Assembly: GCF_000014945.1 (NCBI RefSeq)
Contig: NC_008553.1
Span: 1,612,001 to 1,676,000 of the forward strand
Direction: 5' to 3'
Length of the DNA stretch: 64,000 nucleotides
Source of the DNA: Methanothrix thermoacetophila PT
GTDB lineage: Archaea; Halobacteriota; Methanosarcinia; Methanotrichales; Methanotrichaceae
Shown: positions 19,847 to 28,906 of the stretch, piece by piece
How the letters are laid out: each line of letters starts with the position of its first letter
Numbering within the stretch: the first letter of the stretch is position 1
Program-made: the position numbers and the translations under genes
Notes under the pieces: generated by a model
The model's input: the letters and a program-made list of their open reading frames with translations, nothing else
What the model was told of the DNA's origin: nothing
Databases searched by the model: none

Positions 19847-20494
19847 ATGAATATAGTTCTGCTCGGCCCACCGGGATCTGGGAAGGGGACCCAGGCCAAG
19901 ATGATCGCTGAGAAGTTCAATGTGAAGCACATATCCACCGGAGACATACTCAGGGAGCACGTGAGGAACGGAACTGAGCTTGGGAAAGAGGCGAAGAAGT
20001 ACATGGACGCAGGCCAGCTTGTGCCGGACTCGATACTGATAGGCATAATCAAGGATCGTCTCTCAAAGCCGGATGTGGCTGGTGGCTACATGCTTGATGG
20101 GTATCCGAGAACCATCCCCCAGGCAGAGGCGCTGGACAAGATACTGCCTGAGCTGAAACAGAAGATCGATGTAGTTCTCAACATAGATGTTCCCGATGAG
20201 GAGCTGGTGAGGAGGCTCAGCGGAAGGCGGATGTGCAAGTGCGGCAGGAGCTACCACATAATCTTCAACCCCCCGAAGGTTCCCGGAAAGTGCGATGAAT
20301 GTGGAGGAGAGCTCTACCACAGGGACGATGACAAGGAGGAGGCGATACTCAACAGGCTCAAGGTGTACAAGCAGCAGACCCAGCCGCTGATCGATTACTA
20401 CACAAAGGCGGGCCTGATCGCAAACATTAACGGCGCAGGCGAGATCAACCAGATATTCGATGAGATATCAAAGGTACTGAGCAAGTTCCAGTGA
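19847..20494 (+). CDS. adk: Adenylate kinase (zinc-lid, bacterial type)
   Basis: Interconverts 2 ADP with ATP and AMP in the cytoplasm. There is a P-loop GPPGSGKGTQ (residues 7-16) and AMP-site STGDILREHV. GYMLDGYPRTIPQAEAL also contributes to the AMP site. The LID has four cysteines, MCKCGRSYHIIF ... GKCDECGG, binding structural zinc. At 215 residues it is the long UMP/CMP-like bacterial form, not the short trimeric archaeal AdkA. A strong Shine-Dalgarno (AAAGGAGG) lies eight bases before the ATG. A TATA-like TTTTTAA lies at 19770-19776. Confidence 0.97.
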   Translation: MNIVLLGPPGSGKGTQAKMIAEKFNVKHISTGDILREHVRNGTELGKEAKKYMDAGQLVPDSILIGIIKDRLSKPDVAGGYMLDGYPRTIPQAEALDKILPELKQKIDVVLNIDVPDEELVRRLSGRRMCKCGRSYHIIFNPPKVPGKCDECGGELYHRDDDKEEAILNRLKVYKQQTQPLIDYYTKAGLIANINGAGEINQIFDEISKVLSKFQ

Positions 20495-20512
20495 TCTCGC
20501 AGATCAACCTGT

Positions 20513-20540
20513 GCTTTTTCCCTATACTTTTTCGTCTTTT
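20513..20540 (+). terminator. T-rich terminator after adk
   Basis: Three T-runs in close succession (GCTTTTTCCC, ACTTTTTCG, TCTTTTCG) start 20 bases after the adk stop. Successive oligo-T tracts are the usual archaeal termination signal. Confidence 0.6.
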
Positions 20541-20642
20541 CGCAGTGGCCGGACTCGGCAGAGGGTTCTTCATTGGCTCAAATCATCCCCGGCGAGTGAC
20601 CTCCTCTCCGGCCTGAAGACCAGAGCGCCCCGCTCTTTCCCA

Positions 20643-20882
20643 TCATTTCACATGCTGGGCGAGCTCGACCTGTATCCGCGACGCAATTCCGCGTCCCAGG
20701 GATATCTTTGTTCCATTGACATCGACAACAATCGGTCCACCAAACGGCTGGCATGTGATCTTCTTCAGCCTGATCCCCTTCCTGATCCCTATGGCCTCCA
20801 GCCGCTTCTGCCAGCCGCCCATTCCTGTGAAGGATTTGACCTCGAGCAGCGAGTTGCATGGCGCCTTTGTGAGCTCTATCAT
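20643..20882 (-). CDS. FeoA-domain protein
   Basis: A small SH3-like FeoA protein of 79 residues: MIELTKAPCNSLLEVKSFTG, then GGWQKRLEAIGIRKG, then PFGGPIVVDVNGTKISLGRGIASRIQV. Family members bind FeoB and help ferrous iron uptake, or form the C-terminal domain of iron-dependent regulators. No feoB is in this window. The ATG at 20882 is chosen because the family consensus begins there; a longer frame from 20909 adds nine unlikely residues. It is encoded convergently to adk. Confidence 0.85.
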   Translation of the reverse strand: MIELTKAPCNSLLEVKSFTGMGGWQKRLEAIGIRKGIRLKKITCQPFGGPIVVDVNGTKISLGRGIASRIQVELAQHVK

Positions 20883-21109
20883 CGAAACCCCCGCGATGCT
20901 CCATCGCATATTCTATAAATTTACCGGTCCGATGCGCACTTCGATCGCAGGATCCCTGGAAGAGATGGGCAGACGAACATCAGCTGTTCCCACCTCATGC
21001 CCGGCGTGTGCGATGCAGAAATAAATGGCGACTGAGATATGCTGCTTGGACGGCACAGCATCTACATCATCGCAGATGCAGCGCGAGCTCTCGGAGCGAT
21101 GCTTCGGGC

Positions 21110-21928
21110 CTAATCGGTGATCCTCACGTTTATTCCGCGTTCGTGGAGATATCTCTTGCAATCCCTTATACTCCACTGGTTGAAGTGGAATATGCTCGCA
21201 GCGAGCGCTGCGGATGCATCCGTTCTTCTGAAGACCTCATACATGTGCTCAGGGCTGGCGCATCCGCCTGATGCGATCACAGGTATCCTCACCATTCTCG
21301 ATACCGCATCGGTGAGCTCGATATCGAAGCCATCGTACGTGCCATCTCGATCCATGCTTGTGAGCAGTATCTCCCCTGCACCGAGCTCCTCAACGCGCCT
21401 TGCCCATGCGAGCGCGTCGACCCCTGTGAATCGCCTCCCTCCGTAATAGGAGCACTCGAACCAACACCGGCCGCTTTCAGTGTTTATTGTTATCCTGCCG
21501 TCCAGATCCTGATACCTTCTCTTCGCGTCGATCGCGACCACAACCGCCTGGCTGCCGTAGCTCTCCGAGATCTCTCTGATGAGCTCCGGCCTCCTGAGTG
21601 CTGCTGTGTTCACAGTCACCTTGTCAGCACCTGCGTTGAACGCATTCCTCGCGTCCTCCAGGCTCGAGATGCCTCCACCCACTGTCAGCGGCACGAAAAC
21701 ATGCTCTGATGTCTTTTTGATGACGTCGAACATCGTCGCCCTGCGCTCGTGGGAGGCTGTGATATCCAGAAATACGATCTCGTCAGCGCCATCCTCGTAG
21801 TACCGGGTCGCCAGCTCCCACGGAACCCCTGCGTATCTTATCTGCTTGAATTCGATCCCCTTGACAACCCTGCCATTCGGTACTCCTAGATCGCAATCCA
21901 AACACGGAATGATTCTGCGGGCTAGCAT
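21110..21928 (-). CDS. hisF: Imidazole glycerol phosphate synthase, cyclase subunit
   Basis: A TIM barrel that joins ammonia from HisH to PRFAR, giving imidazole glycerol phosphate and AICAR in histidine synthesis. Visible: [13 protein letters not shown] with the first catalytic Asp, [59 protein letters not shown] with the second catalytic Asp, and [12 protein letters not shown]. At 272 residues it is slightly longer than most. The loop after the first strand (CDLGVPNGR) has a few extra residues compared with the usual LDVKDGR. It overlaps hisH by 7 bases, so the two subunits of the heterodimer are made together. Confidence 0.96.
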   Translation of the reverse strand: MLARRIIPCLDCDLGVPNGRVVKGIEFKQIRYAGVPWELATRYYEDGADEIVFLDITASHERRATMFDVIKKTSEHVFVPLTVGGGISSLEDARNAFNAGADKVTVNTAALRRPELIREISESYGSQAVVVAIDAKRRYQDLDGRITINTESGRCWFECSYYGGRRFTGVDALAWARRVEELGAGEILLTSMDRDGTYDGFDIELTDAVSRMVRIPVIASGGCASPEHMYEVFRRTDASAALAASIFHFNQWSIRDCKRYLHERGINVRITD

Positions 21929-22521
21929 CTGACCATCCTCACGAAGTTCTCGAGTATCCTCAGACCCTTCGGACCTGACTTTTCCGGATGGAACTGCGTT
22001 CCGTATATGTTATCCTTCGCCACAACCGCTGCGAGCTCCACGCCATAGTGCGTGCTTGCCGCAACCACTCTCTGATCATATGGAATGCAGTGATACGAGT
22101 GTACGAAGTAGAACATATCTCCAGGGGATATGCCATCCAGCAGCTCCATACCTTTCTTTATCTCCAGGCTGTTCCATCCCATCTGCGGCACTGTGACGCT
22201 CTCAGGCAGCCGCACGACCCTTCCAGGGATCCAGCCGAAGCCTCTGGCTCCCGGGCTCTCCTCGCTCTCGTCCAGCATCACCTGCATGCCTATGCATATG
22301 CCCAGAACAGGCGTACCCTCGGTGATTCTCTCCTCCAGAGGCTCCTGAAATCTGCGAAGGCGCTCCGTGCACCTCCCGAAGGAGCCGACGCCGGGTATGA
22401 CTATTCCTTCTGCACCCCCAAACTCAGGATCTCTCTTTATCTCAGGATCGCCACCTACCTTCAAAAAAGCGTTGTATATGCTGAACAGATTGCCCATGCC
22501 GTAGTCCACTATGGCTATCAT
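21922..22521 (-). CDS. hisH: Imidazole glycerol phosphate synthase, glutaminase subunit
   Basis: A class I glutamine amidotransferase that supplies ammonia to HisF. The oxyanion region is [11 protein letters not shown], the nucleophile elbow GICIGMQVM holds the catalytic Cys, and the His-Glu pair is in [11 protein letters not shown] near the C-terminus. It is 199 residues, standard for the family. It is first in a hisH-hisF pair. AICAR released by the complex can feed the purH product encoded at 27-28 kb. The region to the divergent gene at 22682 (160 bases) contains AT-rich TATA candidates. Confidence 0.96.
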   Translation of the reverse strand: MIAIVDYGMGNLFSIYNAFLKVGGDPEIKRDPEFGGAEGIVIPGVGSFGRCTERLRRFQEPLEERITEGTPVLGICIGMQVMLDESEESPGARGFGWIPGRVVRLPESVTVPQMGWNSLEIKKGMELLDGISPGDMFYFVHSYHCIPYDQRVVAASTHYGVELAAVVAKDNIYGTQFHPEKSGPKGLRILENFVRMVRC

Positions 22522-22681
22522 CTCATGCCCTTCTTGTCATATAATGATCGGAAAATGATAACCTACATCATGTAAATATAGCTTTTGAAAATGCTTTTAT
22601 AGAAGAAGGAGGGAAGCAGCCTGTCGGCTCTCATCGAGCCATATGCCGAAATCACAGGGTTTGTAAAGAGGGTGTCATGGA

Positions 22682-24280
22682 ATGAACCTTAGAAGGCCGA
22701 ATGCCAATGAGGCAACAGGGACGTTCAACCGCTCGCGGGATGTCGTCCCGATGTCTGGCATATGCAGCAGGTGCGTGGACGGATGCAGGGGCGGATGCGA
22801 GACCTGGCTCTCCTCGTTCAGAGGAAGAGAGGTGCTCTATCCGGGTCCTTTCGGAGAGATCACTGCGGGAGCTGACAAGGACTATCCTGTTGATTATTCG
22901 CATCTGAACATACAGGGTTACGCTGTCGGTGCCTACGGTCTCCCTGAGGGTGTTGAGCCTGATCCGGATACTGCGCTCTTCCCGAATGTCAACACTGAGA
23001 CGGAGTACGGCTGGACCAGGAAGGTGAGGATGAGGGTGCCGATATTCACGGGCGCTCTTGGGTCCACCGATATAGCCAGGAAGAACTGGGAGCATTTCGC
23101 AATCGGTGCAGCCATATCTGGCATAACGCTTGTCTGTGGAGAGAACGTCTGCGGCGTCGATCCAGAGCTCGTGCTTGGAAGCGACAACAAGGTCAAGAAA
23201 TCCCCTGAGATGGACAGGAGGATAGAGACGTACAAGAGGTTCCATGAAGGATATGGCGAGATTCTTGTGCAGATGAATGTCGAGGATACCCGCCTGGGCG
23301 TGGCTGAGTACGTATCATCGAAGCACAACCTGGAGACGATAGAGCTCAAGTGGGGCCAGGGCGCGAAGTGCATTGGTGGTGAGATAAGGGTGCCATCCCT
23401 GGAGAGGGCCCTGGTGCTCAAGAGAAGAGGTTATGTAGTGCAGCCAGACCCGGAGGATCCAGCAGTTCAGGCGGCATTTAAGGAGGGTGCAATAAAGGAG
23501 TTCGAGCGGCATTCGCGTCTTGGCTTTGTCACAAAGGAGGGCTTCCTGAACGAGGTTGATCGGCTCAGAGATCTCGGCTTCAAGCGTATCACGCTCAAGA
23601 CAGGCGCTTACTCCATGGTTGAGCTCGCGATGGCCATAAGATTCGGCGCCGAGGCGCATTTGGATCTCATCACGATAGACGGAGCGCCAGGAGGCACCGG
23701 AATGAGCCCGTGGCCGATGATGAACGAGTGGGGGATACCCACTTTCTATCTGGAGGCTCTTGCGTACGAGTTCTGCGAGCGGTTATCGAAGCGGGGCATG
23801 CGCGTCCCTGACCTGGCAATGGCAGGCGGCTTCTCAACAGAGGATGGTGTCTTCAAGGCTATCGCCATGGGCAGCCCCTACGTGAAGGCTGTCTGCATGG
23901 GAAGGGCTCTGATGATCCCTGGCATGGTCGGGAAGAACATCCAAAAGTGGCTCGAGACAGGGGATCTACCAAAGACGGTTGCAAAGTACGGGCAGCGGCC
24001 TGAGGAGATATTTGTGAGCTATGAGGAGCTCAGGGCGAAGTATGGAGAGGAGATCAAGAACATACCGCTTGGCGCTGTCGCGATCTACACGTACTGCCAG
24101 AAGTTCAGGACAGGGCTGCAGCAGCTCATGGCAGGCTCGAGGAACTTCAGCATCTCCTCCATATCGAGGAAGGATCTCATGGCGCTCACAGAGGATGCCG
24201 CGAGGATCTCCGGCATACCCTATGTCATGGACGCATACAGGGACAAAGCGCTGGAGATACTCGACTGGATGGGAGAGTGA
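22682..24280 (+). CDS. Archaeal glutamate synthase-like FMN protein (GltB central/FMN domain)
   Basis: The 532 residues cover the FMN-binding barrel domain of glutamate synthase: MRVPIFTGALGSTDIA, IELKWGQGAKCIGGE, FKRITLKTGAYSMVELAMAI, LDLITIDGAPGGTGMSP, LAMAGGFSTEDGVFKAIAMGSPYVKAVCMGRAL. The glutaminase domain is absent. A four-cysteine cluster near the N-terminus (ICSRCVDGCRGGC, about residues 27-38) could hold an iron-sulfur centre. Methanogens carry such stand-alone domains next to separate amidotransferase and ferredoxin-like subunits, but none is beside it here, so its nitrogen donor is unknown. It might act in another 2-oxoacid reaction. Confidence 0.8.
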   Translation: MNLRRPNANEATGTFNRSRDVVPMSGICSRCVDGCRGGCETWLSSFRGREVLYPGPFGEITAGADKDYPVDYSHLNIQGYAVGAYGLPEGVEPDPDTALFPNVNTETEYGWTRKVRMRVPIFTGALGSTDIARKNWEHFAIGAAISGITLVCGENVCGVDPELVLGSDNKVKKSPEMDRRIETYKRFHEGYGEILVQMNVEDTRLGVAEYVSSKHNLETIELKWGQGAKCIGGEIRVPSLERALVLKRRGYVVQPDPEDPAVQAAFKEGAIKEFERHSRLGFVTKEGFLNEVDRLRDLGFKRITLKTGAYSMVELAMAIRFGAEAHLDLITIDGAPGGTGMSPWPMMNEWGIPTFYLEALAYEFCERLSKRGMRVPDLAMAGGFSTEDGVFKAIAMGSPYVKAVCMGRALMIPGMVGKNIQKWLETGDLPKTVAKYGQRPEEIFVSYEELRAKYGEEIKNIPLGAVAIYTYCQKFRTGLQQLMAGSRNFSISSISRKDLMALTEDAARISGIPYVMDAYRDKALEILDWMGE

Positions 24281-24300
24281 GGTTCTCCCGTTTTTTTTTT
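24271..24300 (+). terminator. Hairpin plus T10 terminator of the glutamate synthase-like gene
   Basis: GGGAGA (24271-24276), a 7-base loop and TCTCCC (24284-24289) form a perfect stem overlapping the stop codon, followed by G and ten T residues (24291-24300). This has the form of a bacterial intrinsic terminator. In archaea the T10 alone would suffice. Confidence 0.8.
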
Positions 24301-24482
24301 GCTTTCCTGTTTGGCAACTTGAAGGTCAAGCAGGCTGGTTTGTTTCTGGAAGCGCTCTTTAGAATCGCATAGCAGGGCAGTGCTGCCACAGGGAGGTTCT
24401 CAGAGCGACAGAAGCTCTGTTACGCAGCTGCAACTCACCGATCAGCAAAAGCGTTATCAAATTCCTGTTGGATCTAGGTGCA

Positions 24483-25400
24483 ATGAACCGCAAGCTTTTG
24501 ATGAGGGGCAAGGTGAAGGAGGCCTATGATCTCGGCTCCGAGCTGGAGTTCCAGTTCACCGATAACATCTCTGTGTTCGACAAGATCATACCGACAAGGA
24601 TACCGTACAAGGGCGAGACGCTATGCAGGGAGGGTGTCTTCTGGTTCGAGCGCGCTGAGCGGATGGGCATAAGGAATCATTTCGTCAGATACCTCCCGCC
24701 CGCTGGTATGATTGTGAGAAAGGTCAGCATAGTGTCTCCGGAGCGCATAACCCGTGAGACGAAAGGACATCTGATACCTCTGGAGTTCATATGCAGATGG
24801 TACGTTGCTGGCTCTCTCTTCGACAGGATCGAGTCCGGGGAGATTGAGCCGGAGGCTCTCGGGTTCCCGCGGGGACGAAAGGTCTCCTTTGCCGAGCAGC
24901 TGCCGGAGCCGTACATAGAGCTCTCTACCAAACTGGAGAAGACCGACAGGCTTCTGAGCAGAGATGAGGCGCTGGAGCTCGCAAAGCTCAGCCCGCAGGA
25001 GTTCGAGGAGATCACGGAGATAATCATCAGGATAGATGAGGACATCAGGAGATGTGTGGAGCCCCGGGGTCTCATACACGTGGATGGGAAGAAGGAGTTC
25101 GCATTCGATGAGAACAGGGAGATCATGGTGGTCGATGTCTACGGGACAGCAGATGAGGACAGGTTCTGGGACAGGGCCATGTACGAGGAGGGGGAATACG
25201 TCGATCTGAGCAAGGAGTACGTCCGGAAGTACTACAGGCAGATCGGCTACAAGGATATGCTCTATCAGGCAAGAAGCTCGAAGATGCCGGAGCCGGAGAT
25301 TCCACCACTTCCAGATGAGATCGTGCAAAGGACGAGCGAGATTTATATCAAGCTGTACGAGAGGATCACAGGCGAGAGGTTTGTGCCCGCAGGGGCATGA
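24483..25400 (+). CDS. purC: Phosphoribosylaminoimidazole-succinocarboxamide synthase
   Basis: Joins aspartate to CAIR with ATP, giving SAICAR in purine synthesis. The N-terminal MRGKVKEAYDL is the family hallmark. It is followed by FTDNISVFDKIIPTRIPYKGE, GHLIPLEFICRWYVAGSLF, ELSTKLEKTDRLLSRDEA, LIHVDGKKEFAFDENREIMVVDVYGTADEDRFWD, and RKYYRQIGYKDMLYQAR. ATG at 24483 is chosen because AGGTG lies five bases before it; an upstream in-frame TTG (24468) lacks this. It stands alone. A short T-run (CTACTTTTTAG) just after the stop probably ends transcription. Confidence 0.95.
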   Translation: MNRKLLMRGKVKEAYDLGSELEFQFTDNISVFDKIIPTRIPYKGETLCREGVFWFERAERMGIRNHFVRYLPPAGMIVRKVSIVSPERITRETKGHLIPLEFICRWYVAGSLFDRIESGEIEPEALGFPRGRKVSFAEQLPEPYIELSTKLEKTDRLLSRDEALELAKLSPQEFEEITEIIIRIDEDIRRCVEPRGLIHVDGKKEFAFDENREIMVVDVYGTADEDRFWDRAMYEEGEYVDLSKEYVRKYYRQIGYKDMLYQARSSKMPEPEIPPLPDEIVQRTSEIYIKLYERITGERFVPAGA

Positions 25401-25543
25401 CTACTTTTTAGACGTCGGTGGAGGGAAAAGCAAATCTTTTGGGAGATTTGTTCTCAAATATCGGCCAAGTCAGATTTTCGCCAGATATCTCTGCGAGGCC
25501 ATATTTCAGGGCCCATCTCTTCGATCAATCGCCCTCAGGGATC

Positions 25544-27061
25544 TTATAGCACAGGCGTAAACGGCGGGCGTTCAACCACCGTATTCGTATTCTCCTCGAA
25601 GACCGGAGGGGCTCTTCGTGTCGTGTACCTTATCGTGGCTCCGCTCTCATCGACCCTGATGGTATTGCCTTCCTCTGGATTGTAATGGGCGTATCGCTTT
25701 ATATCCTCCAGGATCTTCTCTGTATCGATATCACCTGTGAATGGCATCACGAGCGGCCTGTAGTCGGTGGCCATCGAGCTGCCCTTGGGTATTGTATAGG
25801 GTGTATCGCCCATGCCATCTCCGTCACCATCGGATCCCCTGTAATCGCTGTAGTAATTGCCGACGGTTGTGTTCCATATGCTCTTCGTCTGATTGTCATA
25901 AGCGCTTATCACATTGTCCACAAAGTTGTTCCTGTAAATCAGATTGTTCCAGTTCTTATCGAGCCGGACACCGTGTGTGTTTCTGGATATGTTGTTCGCG
26001 CAGAGGGCGTTTCTCTGGCAGTTCTCCGTTATCTCCAGTCCGTTGTAGTTATTTGATGCGGTGTTCTTGAAAACCAGATTGTAGCTGCTGTTCGCCTGGA
26101 TGCTCATGCCCACTCCAAATCCCCCCACGATCTCACTTCTCCTGTTGTTGACGAGGGTGTTCCCGGAGATGGTATTGTTGTGCGAGCCCGCCAGAAGAAT
26201 TCCATAGTAGTTCAGATCTGCTTGGTTGCCCGTTGCAGAGCTATGGTTGGTGCCCCAGAAGACCAGCCCCTCAGAGTTCTTGCTCAGGGTGTTGTCTCTG
26301 ACATCAATATCCTCGCAGTTCCTGAAGAAGAGCCCAGCATGTGTGTTGTTCACCGCTCTGCATCCGGTGACCGTGAATGCCCTGGAGTTCGAGGCGTTCA
26401 GTCCAGCCTTCTCGCAATCGATCATCTCTGTGCTGATGATGCTCACGTTCGAGGATCTCAGAACCAGCACGCCGGTCTTGCAGCTCTGGAATGTGGAATT
26501 GTTTATAAGAAGACCATTAAGGTCCTCGGCGAAAACACCCACCTCTGCATCCCTCACGCTTATGTTCTCCAGCGTTACATTTCTCCCAAACACGAGAATG
26601 GCAGCGTTCGGCAGGTCCAGCCTGAGATGGCCTGCGAACGTCACAGAGGTTGAAATTCCTGATGTGCCACCTGAAGAGCCTCCCTGGTATCGCTCCATGT
26701 AGTACTTGAACTTCTCTTCAGATGGTCTCTTCACCCCTGCTATCGATACTCCCTCTATCCTCACACTGTCGGATCTAACTGTTATCGCTGGAGACTGGAC
26801 ATCGGAGCGCATGAAGGCGCCGTATCCTATGAGCGTCAGTGGCCTGTCCACAACGAACGGCCTGTGCTCTCCAGCCTCCAGGATCAGGATATCCCCAGGA
26901 GAGGCTGAATATATCGCGCTCTGGACATCCTGGCCCGGGAGAATATGTAACGCCAGGGCTGGTGATGAGAGAAGAACCAGTACGATCGCGATTCGCAGAG
27001 CAGGGTGCTCAGTGCCTGAAGTGGCGCATCCCAGTGAACACCATGGCCATACCATGTTCAT
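25544..27061 (-). CDS. Secreted right-handed beta-helix (NosD/CASH-type) protein
   Basis: About 500 residues. A hydrophobic segment (LRIAIVLVLLSSPALA, residues about 22-37) looks like a signal peptide. It is followed by a pectate-lyase-like opening (VQSAIYSASPGDILILEAG) and many Asn-rich parallel beta-helix turns such as NVTLENISV, NNSTFQSCKTGVLVLRSSNV, NHAGLFFRN and NTISGNTLVNNRRS. The end of the helix reads IYRNNFVDN ... DYRGSDGDGDGMGDTPY. Such proteins are common on methanogen surfaces, bind or modify polysaccharide, and carry many N-glycosylation sequons that AglB could use. The first ATG (27061) overlaps purH by 53 bases. A later start nearer the signal peptide is likely but no good codon is obvious. 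Confidence 0.8.
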   Translation of the reverse strand: MNMVWPWCSLGCATSGTEHPALRIAIVLVLLSSPALALHILPGQDVQSAIYSASPGDILILEAGEHRPFVVDRPLTLIGYGAFMRSDVQSPAITVRSDSVRIEGVSIAGVKRPSEEKFKYYMERYQGGSSGGTSGISTSVTFAGHLRLDLPNAAILVFGRNVTLENISVRDAEVGVFAEDLNGLLINNSTFQSCKTGVLVLRSSNVSIISTEMIDCEKAGLNASNSRAFTVTGCRAVNNTHAGLFFRNCEDIDVRDNTLSKNSEGLVFWGTNHSSATGNQADLNYYGILLAGSHNNTISGNTLVNNRRSEIVGGFGVGMSIQANSSYNLVFKNTASNNYNGLEITENCQRNALCANNISRNTHGVRLDKNWNNLIYRNNFVDNVISAYDNQTKSIWNTTVGNYYSDYRGSDGDGDGMGDTPYTIPKGSSMATDYRPLVMPFTGDIDTEKILEDIKRYAHYNPEEGNTIRVDESGATIRYTTRRAPPVFEENTNTVVERPPFTPVL

Positions 27062-28364
27062 CAGCCGCCTGGATTACTTCCCTATCTCTTATCGATCCCC
27101 CCGGATGGACAACAGCGGTCGCCCCTGCCTCGTGGACCCTGTCGAGGCCATCGCGGAATGGGAAGAACGAGTCGGTCGCTGCCACGGTGCCCCTTGTATC
27201 GAGACCGTGCTCCTCAGCCTTCTCGGCGCCGAATCTGGCAGAGTCGACCCTGCTGACCTGGCCTGAGCCAATTCCTATCGTCCGGTCCGCTGTGGTGTAC
27301 ACCAGAGCGTTAGACTTGACGTACTTCGTGACCTTCCAGGCGAATCTGAGTGCCCTGTTCTCCTCCGGAGTAGGAGAGCGCTGCGTGACAACTCTCCACT
27401 CGAGAATGTCCTCCCGGTCGTAGTCCTGGAGCATCATCCCGCCGAACACGCTCCTGAACGCATGCCCCCTGTACAGCTCATCCTTTCTCTGGAGCATGTC
27501 CCCGATATCAAGTATCCTGCGGTTCGGCTTGTTGCGCGTGAGGAGCTCAAGCGCATCAGGCTCGTATCCGGGAGCGATGAGAACCTCCACGAAGCTGTCG
27601 CCTATCGCCTCTGCTGTTGCGAGATCGACCTTCATGTTGAATCCGATCACACCGCCGAACGCCGACTTCGGATCTGTGGCGAACGCCCACCTGTACGCCT
27701 CCTCCAGATCACTGCCGTAAGCAACACCACACGGATTCGCGTGCTTCACTATGACAGCGAGAGGCCTGTTTGTCGGCACGCCATCATACTCTGAGAGGTC
27801 TATGAGCATCTCCAGAACCGTCTCAGCGTCGACGAAGTTGTTGTAGGACATCTCCTTGCCGTTGAGCTTGACAGCCCTGAATAGCCCGAGTCCTCCAGGC
27901 CTTGCGTAGAGTGCTGCCCTCTGGTGCCAGTTCTCCCCGTATCTGAGGTCCTGGACCTTCTCGAAGAGGCTGACGCTGTACTTAGGCCAGTACATGTCTG
28001 ACTGGAGAGCGTGGAGCTCGGAGGCGTCGAATGCCATGCACCTGTAAAGAGCAGAGGCAGAAGCAAGCCTTTTTACATCATCTGCGAGATTCAGGTCTCT
28101 GCTGATTGCCTCGAGCATATCATTATCCCCGCATTCAAGAACAGCGCCACCGCCGTGGATGGCGGATCTTATCAGCAATCGACCATTCGAGCTTGAGATC
28201 ACGGATTCGTCGTAGATGAGAAGACTCCCCGACCAGTCGTTGGGCAGAGAAAAAGCCGGATTTGAAAGGGTGAAGATATCCAGGCCGAGCTCCTGCAGCT
28301 TCCTTGCAATCTCCTTCGCCCGTTCAGAGGCTCCGGCGGGGATCACAGCTTGCCTGAGCTTCAT
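27009..28364 (-). CDS. purH: AICAR formyltransferase (PurH-type) with degenerate IMP cyclohydrolase domain
   Basis: The C-terminal two-thirds is the AICAR transformylase domain: RYGENWHQRAALY, NFVDAETVLEM, AVIVKHANPCGVAYG, DPKSAFGGVIGFN, ALVYTTADRTIGIGSGQVSRVDS, SFFPFRDGLDRVHEAGATAVVHPGGSIRDREVI, ending FTGMRHFRH. The first 125 residues should be the IMP cyclohydrolase (MGS-like) domain. They are short and lack the usual STGGT and RVKTLHP.IHGG motifs. The protein probably only formylates AICAR, and ring closure would need a separate enzyme such as PurO. At 451 residues it is some 60 shorter than usual bifunctional PurH. A TATA box lies at 28392-28401 on the minus strand. Confidence 0.88.
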   Translation of the reverse strand: MKLRQAVIPAGASERAKEIARKLQELGLDIFTLSNPAFSLPNDWSGSLLIYDESVISSSNGRLLIRSAIHGGGAVLECGDNDMLEAISRDLNLADDVKRLASASALYRCMAFDASELHALQSDMYWPKYSVSLFEKVQDLRYGENWHQRAALYARPGGLGLFRAVKLNGKEMSYNNFVDAETVLEMLIDLSEYDGVPTNRPLAVIVKHANPCGVAYGSDLEEAYRWAFATDPKSAFGGVIGFNMKVDLATAEAIGDSFVEVLIAPGYEPDALELLTRNKPNRRILDIGDMLQRKDELYRGHAFRSVFGGMMLQDYDREDILEWRVVTQRSPTPEENRALRFAWKVTKYVKSNALVYTTADRTIGIGSGQVSRVDSARFGAEKAEEHGLDTRGTVAATDSFFPFRDGLDRVHEAGATAVVHPGGSIRDREVIQAADEHGMAMVFTGMRHFRH

Positions 28365-28391
28365 GGAACCTTGACATGCAATGCAGCGACA

Positions 28392-28401
28392 ATATTTTAA
28401 G
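28392..28401 (-). promoter_or_regulatory. TATA box of purH
   Basis: The minus strand reads CTTAAAATATT, 28-37 bases before the purH ATG. The left breakpoint of the triplication (28405/28406) falls just upstream, so purH keeps its core promoter but faces duplicated DNA. Confidence 0.65.
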
Positions 28402-28584
28402 GTTGCCCTCGAAAGCCCACCATCACACGAATTTGAAAATACATGTCTTTAAGTGTTATTAATATGAAATAAATTGCTACTATATGCAGAACGGGTATGC
28501 TCTTTCGGCGAGCCGGCTTGAGACCCCTCTTTTGTGAAATCCCTGATAGTCAATTTTTTATCACAATGCTGCGAATATGCAGTT

Positions 28585-28902
28585 GTGAAGACTCTGGACG
28601 ATGCGATCGAGCGCCATCCTGATGGAGTGGTTCTGCATATCGATGTTATACCGGGATCGTCGGAGCTTGTGGTTCCAGCGGGCTTCAACGCCTGGAGGGG
28701 CAGCATCGAGGTCAGGCTTACTGAGAGGGCTGATAAGGGTAAAGCCAACAGACAGCTTCTCCAGGAGATATCCAGGGCGTTTGGGCTCACTCAGGGTGAT
28801 GTGGAGATAATGAGCGGCCACAGGAGCCAGAGGAAGGTGGTTCTCATGAGAGGCATCGATGCCGAATCCGTTCTGGCGGCTCTCAGGAGATCGATCAGGT
28901 GA
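28585..28902 (+). CDS. UPF0235 (DUF167) family protein, copy 1
   Basis: A small protein of about 105 residues with the DUF167/YggU pattern: DGVVLHIDVIPGSSE, then IEVRLTERADKGKANRQLLQEISRAFG, then DVEIMSGHRSQRKVVLMRG. The family is conserved from archaea to humans and its biochemical role is unknown. GTG at 28585 starts the protein where the family normally begins; the longer frame from 28534 adds 17 residues unlike the family. Four bases separate its stop from the TOPRIM gene start, so the two are probably co-transcribed. A TATA-like TTATTAATAT lies near 28457. Confidence 0.85.
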   Translation: MKTLDDAIERHPDGVVLHIDVIPGSSELVVPAGFNAWRGSIEVRLTERADKGKANRQLLQEISRAFGLTQGDVEIMSGHRSQRKVVLMRGIDAESVLAALRRSIR

Positions 28903-28906
28903 TCGA

